Under the pieces are notes generated by a model. That model ran no database searches, had not been told where the DNA came from, and saw only the letters and a program-made list of their open reading frames with translations. Positions 1-7,485 of a DNA stretch of 11,969 nucleotides are shown here, piece by piece (within the stretch, counting starts at the first letter, position 1; each line of letters opens with the position of its first letter). This stretch comes from Rhodospirillales bacterium (GTDB taxonomy: Bacteria > Pseudomonadota > Alphaproteobacteria > Rhodospirillales > Defluviicoccaceae): the NCBI GenBank assembly GCA_026125865.1, contig JAHCKI010000044.1, forward strand, positions 1-11,969. Reading direction: 5' to 3'. The translations under genes and the position numbers were made by a program.

Positions 1-2570
1 TCCAAATATCGATTCTGCAAGAGATAGACCGAAACCAGCGTCTCAAGGCTTTGGACGATATCGAGCGCTTTCCCGCCTACAGCGTTTTCGCTCACCTCGC
101 GCGCCCGCAGCGCCAAGTCCTCGGCCTCCGCGAGACGGTTCCACTGCATCTGCAATTGGGCGAACTCCCGAAGGGCCTCTGCGTACCGGAGCGACGAACT
201 CTTTCCCGCCTGCTCCAGCCGTTCGAGAACCTGCCCGCGCATGTGTGACGCTTCGGCATAGCCTTGTCCGATCAAGGCGGCGGCAAGCCTTCGCATGGCA
301 TCGATCACCCGATCGTCACCCGGATCCAGGTGGCTCTCTCGAATGGCGAGAGTTCGGCGGTAGGTCGCGAGTGCCTCATCCGCATTCCCGGATTCACTTT
401 GGATGTCGCCCAGGAGAATGAGGTTGTCGGCCATATCCGGGGCATCCGGTCCGTCCTTCTGAACCCGAATTGTTAGTGCGCGCTGTTGCAACGTCAGGGC
501 TTCGGCGTACCGATGCCTCTTGAGCAGAAGAAATGCCAACCCCTCGTCCATGATGGCGGTTTCGACCGTTTCACCGCGACCGGCGTTCTCTTGCACACTC
601 AGACCGCTTCGATACAGTTCCTCCGAGCGATCCGTCTCGCCTTGCCCGCTGAGGAAGGCCGCCCACGTCGCCTGCGCCTCGGCAAAGTCCAAAGACCCTT
701 CGCCCAAGCGAGTCCTGGCGAGCCGGGTAGCCTCCGCGAACAAGCTTGCAGCGGCCTGGACTTCCCCGAGCGATTGTCGAAGTTGCGCCAGCATCAGGAT
801 GTCATCGACCAGGCTATGGGGCGGATACGTGGCGGAGCGACGACCGTTGGCGATCGCGCTCTCCATCATCATGGCCGCTTCCCCCTCCCGCTTTTCCGCC
901 GAGAACAATCGAGCGAGGTGGGATTGGGCATTGGCGAGGTTATTGGGATCGGGGTTGTTTTCCTTTTCATAGAGCGCGACAGCGCGGGAGTACGCCGCCA
1001 GTGCGTCCGCGTTGCGTCCCTTGGCGGCCAACAGGACACCGAGATCGACTTGCAGACTGGCTCTTTTCGGATGACCGGCGCCGGTATGCCGATCGGCGAT
1101 GACGATGGCGCGTTCGAGAAGCCATAGGGCGGTGTCATGGCGCTTGGCCGCGAACGCCTCGTTGATCCAGCTTTGGATATCGTCGAGCAAGCGGTCGGCT
1201 TCCTGCTCCGTTCCTATCGCACTGACGAGGCGCGCGAGGACCGGATCCGCCTGCACCGTCCGATCCCGCTCCATCAACACACGCATCAATTCAATTGCCA
1301 CGCGCTTCCAGTTGGGATTGGCAGGCCCGCCAAGCCGGTCATATCGTTCCAGGGCCTCGACGAAGTACCGTTCGGCAACTTCCGGGTCCCCCCGCCGCTT
1401 GGCGATTTCGGCGAGGTAAGCCGTACTCTGCGCCGCCCGAACATGTCCTTCCGGTGCCAGGGCATCGAACAATTCCCGTGATCTCAGAAAGTTTGCCTCG
1501 GCGACGGGGTCGTTCTTGATTGTGAAGGTCAGAAGGGCAAATTTCGCATGGGCTTCCGCGACCTCCACGCTCCGCTCGTCGTTGGCCGCGCGGATGAGAT
1601 CGAGCGCGCGCCGGCCAAGCTTTTCCGCTTCCGCTTGCGCTTCCTCTTTCCCATCACTGAACACCAATCCTTGGGCAAGGTCCCACAACGCCTCGGGCGG
1701 GGGAGAACCGTTCGAGCGCGCTTCAAAGATCGCCAGGATTTCCCGGAAAATCGGAACGGTTTGTTCCCACTGGGACTGGCCTTCGAACAAATTGGCGAGT
1801 CTGCCGAGCGCCTCGACGGTTTGGTCGCTTTCGGCTCCGTATCTGGCCTTGCGTAAACCCAGTGATTGCCGGTACCGCTCTTCCGCTTCCTCGAAGCGTC
1901 CCTGAAACTGGTACAGGTCGGCGAGGTCGGTGACCACCGGATCGAACAACCAATCGTTGGCCTCGGGGGCGTGCTCGAAGATCGCGAGCGACGCTTTCAA
2001 GCTTGTTTCGGCATCCTCGCTGCGGTTCCACATCCGGTACAGGCGGCCCAAGTTTCGATGCGCGGTGCCCAGTTGCCGGACTTCCGGTTCGCCAAGCGCT
2101 TCGTACACTTGGATGGCGCGGCGGAGATTGCTTTCGGCGTCCTCGAATTCGTTCAGGTCGGTTTGTACGTAGGCGAGGTTGTTGAGGGCGCGTCCGACCA
2201 TGACGGAGCTTTCGCCGTCCGCCTTTCCGAAGATGGCGAGCGCCTTGCGCAGGTGGTCTTCCGCCGCTTTGAGGTCACGTTGCCCAAAGTATGGTTGCGC
2301 CAGATCGAGGTGAATGGAACCGGTCTCGCGCGCGTCGGCGCCGATGGTGCGTTGGGCCAACGCCAAGGCGTCCAAACCCGCGGATATGGCCTCGTCGTAG
2401 CGCCCCTCTTTTGTTGCCTTGTGAAACTCGGCCGTCAGGGCTTCGAGAGCTGGAGCCCCATCATCGGCAACACTTGTGAGACTCAAGGAGAGGATTAACA
2501 GGAACGCGAGCGACAGACGAGCGGCGAGGAGAGTGCGAAACACGGTGCCGGTTGTTAGTTCCCTTCGCAT
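1..2570 (-). CDS. Exported tetratricopeptide-repeat protein, C-terminus cut by window edge
   Basis: Reading the minus strand from the ATG at 2570, one frame stays open to position 1, giving at least 856 codons without a stop; the C-terminus lies outside the window. Residues about 15-36 form a hydrophobic stretch ending in TSVADD, a plausible signal peptide with cleavage after SVA, so the protein is probably periplasmic or secreted. The rest is almost entirely helical repeats with a period near 42 residues, like kinesin-light-chain TPRs, for example NLAYVQTDLNEFEDAESNL and DLADLYQFQGRFEEAEERY. Such repeats bind proteins; no catalytic domain is visible. Exported TPR proteins of this type sometimes end in a CHAT peptidase-like domain, which cannot be tested here. 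No good ribosome binding site precedes the ATG; an in-frame GTG ten codons on is an alternative start. It is separated from the operon to the right by a terminator and seems to be its own transcription unit. Confidence 0.85.
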   Translation of the reverse strand, partial: MRRELTTGTVFRTLLAARLSLAFLLILSLSLTSVADDGAPALEALTAEFHKATKEGRYDEAISAGLDALALAQRTIGADARETGSIHLDLAQPYFGQRDLKAAEDHLRKALAIFGKADGESSVMVGRALNNLAYVQTDLNEFEDAESNLRRAIQVYEALGEPEVRQLGTAHRNLGRLYRMWNRSEDAETSLKASLAIFEHAPEANDWLFDPVVTDLADLYQFQGRFEEAEERYRQSLGLRKARYGAESDQTVEALGRLANLFEGQSQWEQTVPIFREILAIFEARSNGSPPPEALWDLAQGLVFSDGKEEAQAEAEKLGRRALDLIRAANDERSVEVAEAHAKFALLTFTIKNDPVAEANFLRSRELFDALAPEGHVRAAQSTAYLAEIAKRRGDPEVAERYFVEALERYDRLGGPANPNWKRVAIELMRVLMERDRTVQADPVLARLVSAIGTEQEADRLLDDIQSWINEAFAAKRHDTALWLLERAIVIADRHTGAGHPKRASLQVDLGVLLAAKGRNADALAAYSRAVALYEKENNPDPNNLANAQSHLARLFSAEKREGEAAMMMESAIANGRRSATYPPHSLVDDILMLAQLRQSLGEVQAAASLFAEATRLARTRLGEGSLDFAEAQATWAAFLSGQGETDRSEELYRSGLSVQENAGRGETVETAIMDEGLAFLLLKRHRYAEALTLQQRALTIRVQKDGPDAPDMADNLILLGDIQSESGNADEALATYRRTLAIRESHLDPGDDRVIDAMRRLAAALIGQGYAEASHMRGQVLERLEQAGKSSSLRYAEALREFAQLQMQWNRLAEAEDLALRAREVSENAVGGKALDIVQSLETLVSVYLLQNRYL

Positions 2571-2633
2571 CGTCTTCGGTCTGATGGCCGCCTCTACGCG
2601 TGCCCAACCCGCGCCGACCGTTCACCGGACGAC

Positions 2634-2678
2634 GACACCATGACGGGCCTTGGACACCATGCGCATGGTGTCACCATG
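2634..2678. promoter_or_regulatory. Operator-like cluster of GACACCATG repeats with a 20-bp perfect palindrome
   Basis: Positions 2653-2672 read GACACCATGCGCATGGTGTC, a perfect 20-bp palindrome. The half-site GACACCATG also occurs directly repeated at 2634-2642, and a shorter copy, CACCATG, at 2672-2678. The CACCATG cores start at 2636, 2655 and 2672, about two helical turns apart. On the minus strand no T-run follows the palindrome, so it does not look like a terminator. It lies 64-109 bp upstream of the TPR gene start, between that gene and the terminator of the other operon, which suits a regulator binding site for the TPR gene. The regulator is unknown. No convincing -35/-10 pair was found between it and the start codon. 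Confidence 0.5.
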
Positions 2679-2693
2679 CCACGCCGATGCAAA

Positions 2694-2735
2694 CCAAAAA
2701 CGTGATCCCGCAATCGTTTCGACGCGTTTGGGATC
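2694..2735 (-). terminator. Rho-independent terminator of the biosynthetic operon
   Basis: On the minus strand, 25 bp after the stop codon at 2760, the sequence GATCCCAA pairs with TTGCGGGATC (8 bp, with a two-base GC bulge) around a short loop. It is followed three bases later by TTTTT. The stem is 2704-2735 and the T-run lies at 2700-2696. The position, directly after the last gene of the operon and before the TPR gene, fits a transcription terminator. Confidence 0.6.
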
Positions 2736-2759
2736 GTGGATGGTCAGGGGGAGAACGTG

Positions 2760-3770
2760 TCAGGGTGATTCCACGGGTGTCGAGCGCGGCGATCGAAAAA
2801 CCGGAACCAGGGCATGCCGCCAGCCGATCCCCAATCCCCAGAGGATCCAAAGCAGTTCGCGGAAGCGGCGGACGAGGGCGAGCGACAGACCGAGCGTGGG
2901 CTGGCCCGTGATCGCACCGGTAACGACCACCAGCGCGCCCTCCTGAGCACCGATGCTGGCGGGAATGAAGAACGTTCCGGCACGGACCAACTCGACCACG
3001 GCGGCGATCGACCAAGCTTCCAGCAGCGTCAGCGAATTCCCGAGAAAATAAGCTGTCAGCATGATTTCCAAGGCACCGACCGCCCAATGCAGCAATGCCA
3101 ACGCGAACGCCACGGCGAAGCGCGTGGTATCCTGGGCATAGAACCCGGCCAACCGGTCATCCACATCGCGGATGTGGGCAAGGACGGCGCCGATCGACCG
3201 GCCGAAAGGCGCGCGGCTCAACCAGTGGCCGGCCAACGATGCGATGCGAAACCTCTGAATCAGAAAGAACGCCCCGATGGCCAAGCCGAACACCGCGATC
3301 CCCGCCCCGGTCGGCGCATGCAGGTTCGGCGGCAGGACACCGCCGTACGCTGCGACCACCAGAGCGGTTGCCACAAACAGGACAAGGGCAAGCAGGTTGA
3401 TGGTCTCGGTGGCGATGAGCGACGCCGCCCCCTCGCGATACCCCACATCGCAAAGCCGCTTCAGCATGATGGCCTTGATCGGTTCACCGCCCTTGCCGAC
3501 CAGGGGGATGATCTGATTGAAGGCAGAGCCGACCATGCGGATCTTCCACAGACGATAGAGCCAGGACACGTCGAGCCGCGCCGGGCGAAGGACGATCTGC
3601 CACGACGCCGTGTCGATCAGGAAAGCGAGAAACACGATCGCCAGCACCCAGAAGAGGTTCCCACCCAACGCAACCACCTGGGCGCCGACTTGCCCGAAAT
3701 CGACGTCCCGGATGACAAAGCCGAGAAGAACCAATCCAGCCAGCAAAAACAAAATTCGGAGTACGGCCAT
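2760..3770 (-). CDS. Lysylphosphatidylglycerol-synthase-TM / UPF0104 family membrane protein, possible flippase
   Basis: A complete 336-residue protein with about eight hydrophobic segments, for example residues 4-20, 39-60, 107-133, 154-173 and 220-245. Family hallmarks are GSAFNQIIPLVGKGGEPIKA at 81-100 and, further on, FIPASIGAQEGALV followed by RRFRELLW. These match the membrane domain shared by MprF, the HpnL-like proteins and the UPF0104 family. In MprF this domain translocates a modified lipid; HpnL-like relatives sit in hopanoid gene clusters. The soluble aminoacyl-transferase domain of MprF is absent. The ATG at 3770 lies 38 bp after the inositol-3-phosphate synthase stop, with a weak AGCAGG just upstream. 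As last gene of the operon, before the terminator, it could move the pathway product, or a lipid carrying it, across the inner membrane; that is inferred. The gene is intact. Confidence 0.85.
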   Translation of the reverse strand: MAVLRILFLLAGLVLLGFVIRDVDFGQVGAQVVALGGNLFWVLAIVFLAFLIDTASWQIVLRPARLDVSWLYRLWKIRMVGSAFNQIIPLVGKGGEPIKAIMLKRLCDVGYREGAASLIATETINLLALVLFVATALVVAAYGGVLPPNLHAPTGAGIAVFGLAIGAFFLIQRFRIASLAGHWLSRAPFGRSIGAVLAHIRDVDDRLAGFYAQDTTRFAVAFALALLHWAVGALEIMLTAYFLGNSLTLLEAWSIAAVVELVRAGTFFIPASIGAQEGALVVVTGAITGQPTLGLSLALVRRFRELLWILWGLGIGWRHALVPVFRSPRSTPVESP

Positions 3771-3808
3771 GCCTGCTTACCGTGCTCGTGTCTCGCTTCG
3801 TCGTCCTC

Positions 3809-5148
3809 TTAATCTTCGTAGTAGTCCAGGCCCGAGTGATCCAGAACTTCTTCGCCGACCAGAATCCGCAAGGTGTTGGTGAGCTTCAGGTCCTGCACGA
3901 AGACATCATGCTCGGGATAAAGGTCGGGACGGGTCATCGGTGATTTGAAATAGAACGACAACCATTCCTGAATACCGGACAGCGAGGCCCGTTGCGCCAA
4001 GTCGAGCAACAGGACGAGGTCGAGTACGACCGGCGCTGCCAAAATCGAATCGCGACACAGGAAATTGATCTTGATCTGCATCGGCTGTCCCAGCCAGCCG
4101 AAGATGTCGATGTTGTCCCAGCCTTCCTTGGCGTCGCCGCGCGGCGGGTAGTATTCGATGCGGATCTTGTGATGCACCGCGGAAGATCGGGATACAGCGC
4201 CGGTTGCAGAATGGAATCGAGCACGCCGCCTTTGCTCAATTCCTTGCTGCGGAAGGAATCGGCGTCGTCGAGAACCTCGCCATCCCGGTTGCCGAGGATG
4301 TTGGTGGAAAACCATCCGTCCAGTCCAAGCATGCGCGCCTTGAGGCCGGGCGCGACGATGGTCTTCAGCAGGGTCTGACCGGTCTTGAAATCCTTGCCGG
4401 CGATGGGCACGCCACGATCGGCGGCAAGCTGTTGCAGCGCCGGGATATCGACCATCAACTGCGGCGCACCGTTGGCGAACGCCACGCCGGATTGGATCGC
4501 GGCATAGGCATAGATCATCGACGGTGAGATTTCGGGCGCGTTGTCTTTCAGGCCGCGTTCGAAGGTTTCGATTGTTTCGTGGACCGCCACCGGTTGCGAA
4601 TGAATTTCGGTGGAACCGCACCAAATCATGACGGTGCGGCTCACCCCGCTCCTTTGCCGAAAGGACTCGATATCGCGCATCAACGCCTCGGCCATGTCCA
4701 TTTTGGTCGCCAAGCCGGTCTTGACGTGCGACCCATCCAGATTGCGGACATAGGCGCGGTCGAACACGGCGGGCCATGGCCCGATTTCCGCCAACTCGTC
4801 GCGGACCTGGGCCAACAGGTCCGGGGGCACGACGCCGGCGTTCACGGCCGACTCATACGCGGTCGCCGGATAGATATCCCAGCCGCCGAACCGAAGATCC
4901 GTGAGATTGGCGAGCGGCACCACATCCTTGATCAAAGCGAAGCGGGGGTCGCTCCGTTTGCCCAGCCGGATTCTGCGCATCTGCGTGAGCGAACCGACCG
5001 GTTTCGCCAAACCCTTGTTGATGAGATAGACGCCGGCCATCAGGGTCGTCGCCACGGCGCCCATGCCCGGCAACAACACGCCGAGCGTTCCGCTGGGTTC
5101 CGCGATCTTGCGCTGCAGTTCCGGATAGAAGGATGTTTGTTCGCTCAT
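3809..5148 (-). CDS. ino1: Inositol-3-phosphate synthase, with one frameshift
   Basis: The enzyme converts D-glucose 6-phosphate to 1D-myo-inositol 3-phosphate with NAD as internal cofactor, the first step of inositol synthesis. The N-terminus carries the dinucleotide-binding loop GVLLPGMGAVATT (about residues 23-35). The conserved lysine-containing GKDFKTGQT is at 251-259, followed by GWFSTNILGNRDGEVL. The protein then continues in another frame with YYPPRGDAKEGWDNIDIFGW, a family signature, and IQEWLSFYFKSP, ending LDYYED. The switch falls at about 4177-4187, after YPDL. One extra T there would give YPDLSAVHHKIRIEYY, restoring a protein of about 446 residues, so one missing base is the simplest explanation. 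Uncorrected, the first frame would stop at 3934. The ATG at 5148 overlaps the upstream stop (ATGA) and has a strong GAGGAGG site nine bases before it. Confidence 0.92.
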
Positions 5149-6446
5149 GCGGGAATGCCTCCTCGCTTGCTGTCGCCCCGCCTGCTATCCCCCCGCTTGC
5201 TATCTGAGGAAACGACAACCAGCAGTGCGATCAAAAAAATCGGTGCGCCGATACCGGCAAGGATCAAGAACCACGCCGCCTTGCCGAACACCGCAAGCAC
5301 CAGAATCAGATAGATGAAATCCCGGCGGGTCAGGGCATCCAGAATCCGGCGGAGCGGCGTTCCATCGGCGCCATCGGCGCGGCTCACCGACGTGAACAGC
5401 GGTCCCGCGCCGACCTTGGGCCGCATGGTGCACCAATACACCAAGGCGGCGGAAATCGCCGACGTCAACACCGCCGACGCGCCAGCGGCATAGGGCCACC
5501 AGGACCCGGTTTGCATTCCGGCACCGATCATCATGGCGCCGAACACGGCGACATGGACGATGTTGTCGCCCCAAAAATCCAGCAAACCTCCCCAGCGGGA
5601 TTCCCTGTACGTCAGCCGCGCCAACTCGCCGTCGCACCCATCCAAAATCGAGTGGGCCAGGAACAGGAGGGCGCCGACCGTCTGCCAAATCGCTTGGCCC
5701 GAGAGGAAGAACGGCGCCGACAGCAGACCGACGCCGACGCTGATCAGCGTCATGGCGTTGGGCGTGATCGCCGTCCGGCAAAGGCGCCGAGTGATCGCGA
5801 GGGAGATCGGCCGTTCTACGTGGCGGGACATGAAGCCCTCGGTATCCTTGATCAGGCTTCGAAGCAGCCACCTCTCGGTTGCCGGCAGGTCTTTCGTATC
5901 GCTTAGAAGGCATCGGCCTGTGGGACGCAAATGTCGTTCCTTGACCGTCAGATCGGCGGGCAACAGTGAGGCTGGGTGCGCGACATCGAAACCGGCTGCC
6001 ACCATCGGTGAGACCAACGGGTCGGCCCGGATGTTCGCCACAGCGGCGACATCGTCGACGATCTCGACGACGTTTTCGGCGACCGGCATGGCGGCAAGCT
6101 CCTGCAACCAGTCGGTGGTCGCCAGCACCTGGTCCGCGACGACGACGACGCGACCGGCAGGGAGCGGCGCTTCAGGCAGCAGACGGCCGACTTCGGTGTA
6201 GCCCGAACCTTTCAGTAGAGGGGTACCCGCGATCAAAACCCGATCAAACCCGGCTCGTCGGCCATTGAGGAGGGCGCGCTGCAGCAGCGAAACACCCAGC
6301 ACCACCGTATCCGCGCCGATGCCATCGGCATCGGACGGCCTCGCCATAACAATGAGCGTGCGCGGGTGGTCCCCCCGCTCCACGGCGGTTTCCATCACCA
6401 TCTCGAACTCTGTCGCGGCACGGTCATGCCATGACCGGGATTTCAT
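5145..6446 (-). CDS. CDP-alcohol phosphatidyltransferase with N-terminal degenerate nucleotidyltransferase-like domain
   Basis: A complete 433-residue protein. The catalytic signature DG(x2)AR(x8)G(x3)D(x3)D is exact: D272, G273, A276, R277, G286, D290 and D294. It moves a phospho-alcohol group from a CDP-alcohol to a second alcohol at the membrane. About five or six hydrophobic segments lie between residues 231 and 415. Residues 30-170 are soluble and resemble the nucleotidyltransferase half of the bifunctional inositol-1-phosphate cytidylyltransferase/di-inositol-phosphate-phosphate synthase enzymes. However, the G-x-G-S/T-R and PKP active-site motifs are missing, so this half is probably inactive. 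The linker ERWLLRSLIKDTEGFMSRH resembles those fusion proteins. An intact nucleotidyltransferase is encoded separately at 9773-10494. The start overlaps the upstream gene by 23 bp; an ATG at 6401 is an alternative. The stop overlaps the next start as ATGA. Substrates are inferred from the neighbouring inositol-3-phosphate synthase. Confidence 0.88.
   Translation of the reverse strand: MKSRSWHDRAATEFEMVMETAVERGDHPRTLIVMARPSDADGIGADTVVLGVSLLQRALLNGRRAGFDRVLIAGTPLLKGSGYTEVGRLLPEAPLPAGRVVVVADQVLATTDWLQELAAMPVAENVVEIVDDVAAVANIRADPLVSPMVAAGFDVAHPASLLPADLTVKERHLRPTGRCLLSDTKDLPATERWLLRSLIKDTEGFMSRHVERPISLAITRRLCRTAITPNAMTLISVGVGLLSAPFFLSGQAIWQTVGALLFLAHSILDGCDGELARLTYRESRWGGLLDFWGDNIVHVAVFGAMMIGAGMQTGSWWPYAAGASAVLTSAISAALVYWCTMRPKVGAGPLFTSVSRADGADGTPLRRILDALTRRDFIYLILVLAVFGKAAWFLILAGIGAPIFLIALLVVVSSDSKRGDSRRGDSKRGGIPA
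5160..5204 (-). repeat. 15-bp tandem repeat encoding RGDSK, containing the next gene's ribosome binding site
   Basis: Three adjacent 15-bp units (5204-5190, 5189-5175, 5174-5160) begin GATAGCAAGCGGGGG, GATAGCAGGCGGGGC and GACAGCAAGCGAGGA. They encode DSKRG, DSRRG and DSKRG at the very C-terminus of the CDP-alcohol phosphatidyltransferase, a basic tail after the last membrane segment. The third unit provides the AGCGAGGAGG that serves as Shine-Dalgarno sequence for the inositol-3-phosphate synthase starting at 5148. Copy number could therefore vary by slippage in steps of five residues without changing frame. Confidence 0.8.
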
Positions 6447-7485
6447 CCCATTGGATGGGGATGGTCTTGCCGCCCAGCGCGTCCGATTCCCGCGCCCGTT
6501 CGATCACGTAGGCGCACAGGGCGGCGTCACGGATATTGCCTGCCGCCGCCCCCCGCCCGGAGCGTATGGCGCTGATGAAATCATCGGCCACATCGCCGAA
6601 CCAGTCGGGATGGTGCGACCCCGCCGTCAATCCCTCGTCAAACGTCCAGCGTTCCCCGTTCATCCGATCACCGGGGCGATCGAGGCGTATGACATTGTCC
6701 GTGAGCGAAAGCGTACCGTCCGCGCCGACAACCTCGACCGTGTTGTCGCGCCCGTCACCGGCCCACGTCAGGAATATCTCGGTGTTCGCATGGTCGAACG
6801 CCAAGTCGACCGTTGCCGTGTCCTCAAAGGCGCGATCGGCGTTGACGCGGTTTTCCAGCACCGCCCGAACGGCCACCGGCCGCGCGCCGACCAGGGCGCA
6901 CACCACGTAGAGGGCATGCCAACCATGATCGACCAGGATCCCGCCGCCGGCGATGTCGGGATTGGTGCGCCAGTTGCCGTCGTTGGACGGCACCGTCACG
7001 GCCGGCTGGCTCCGTATGGTCCGCCAGGAAAGGCGTCGCACCTCCCCAATGGCGCCTTGCCGCACCAGCGCCGCGAGTTTCTTGATGGGGGCTGCCGCCA
7101 TCCAATTGTGCACGCAGTGCAGCACCCTTCCCTGCGCTTGCGCCTGCCGCAGCAAAGCCGGCAGGTCCCGAAACCGGCTGACCAGCGGTTTTTCGCAGAG
7201 CACATGGGCGCCGTGTTCGAGGGCCATGGCGATGGCCTCCGCGTGCATCGCCGGGGGCGTGCAGACATCGACGAAATCCGGCGCCTCCCGGACCAGCATC
7301 GTCGCGAGCGAGTCATACCATCGGGCACCGGGGAGAACGTCGGACAAGTCCGCGCCCTGGTCTGGCCGAACATCGGTTGCGGCAACGATTTGGCAGTCGG
7401 TCCGCGCGCGCCAGCCCGGAAGGTGGCCATTGCGAGCGACATTGCCGAACCCGACGATCGCGCCGCGCAGTCTTTCCTCAGCCAA
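6424..7485 (-). CDS. Gfo/Idh/MocA family NAD(P)-dependent oxidoreductase
   Basis: A complete 353-residue protein. The Rossmann fold starts with AIVGFGNVA (glycines 12 and 14), followed by DVCTPP and CEKP (residues 97-100), the conserved lysine of this family. The second domain has GGGILVDHGWH at 180-190, whose aspartate and histidine are the usual catalytic pair. Members oxidise or reduce ring hydroxyls of sugars and inositols; inositol 2-dehydrogenase belongs here. The start is TTG at 7485, preceded by GAGGCAGG at six bases' distance, and overlaps the stop of the upstream aminotransferase (TTGGCTGA). No ATG lies nearby that would keep the Rossmann motif. In an operon with inositol-3-phosphate synthase and an aminotransferase, oxidation of an inositol or sugar to a ketone that is then aminated is an attractive but unproven role. 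The gene is intact although its upstream neighbour is frameshifted. Confidence 0.88.
   Translation of the reverse strand: MAEERLRGAIVGFGNVARNGHLPGWRARTDCQIVAATDVRPDQGADLSDVLPGARWYDSLATMLVREAPDFVDVCTPPAMHAEAIAMALEHGAHVLCEKPLVSRFRDLPALLRQAQAQGRVLHCVHNWMAAAPIKKLAALVRQGAIGEVRRLSWRTIRSQPAVTVPSNDGNWRTNPDIAGGGILVDHGWHALYVVCALVGARPVAVRAVLENRVNADRAFEDTATVDLAFDHANTEIFLTWAGDGRDNTVEVVGADGTLSLTDNVIRLDRPGDRMNGERWTFDEGLTAGSHHPDWFGDVADDFISAIRSGRGAAAGNIRDAALCAYVIERARESDALGGKTIPIQWDEIPVMA

Noticed and set aside
486..1127. Long plus-strand reading frames across 51-2500
   Set aside because: They lie opposite the continuous TPR protein on the minus strand; their translations are low-complexity and show no family motifs, as expected from a GC-rich antisense shadow.
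2653..2672. The 20-bp palindrome as a terminator
   Set aside because: No T-run follows on either strand, and a better terminator for the operon lies at 2694-2735.
2814..3812. 332-codon plus-strand frame opposite the membrane protein
   Set aside because: It is rich in Q, R, D and P without any fold signature, while the minus strand encodes a complete recognisable membrane protein.
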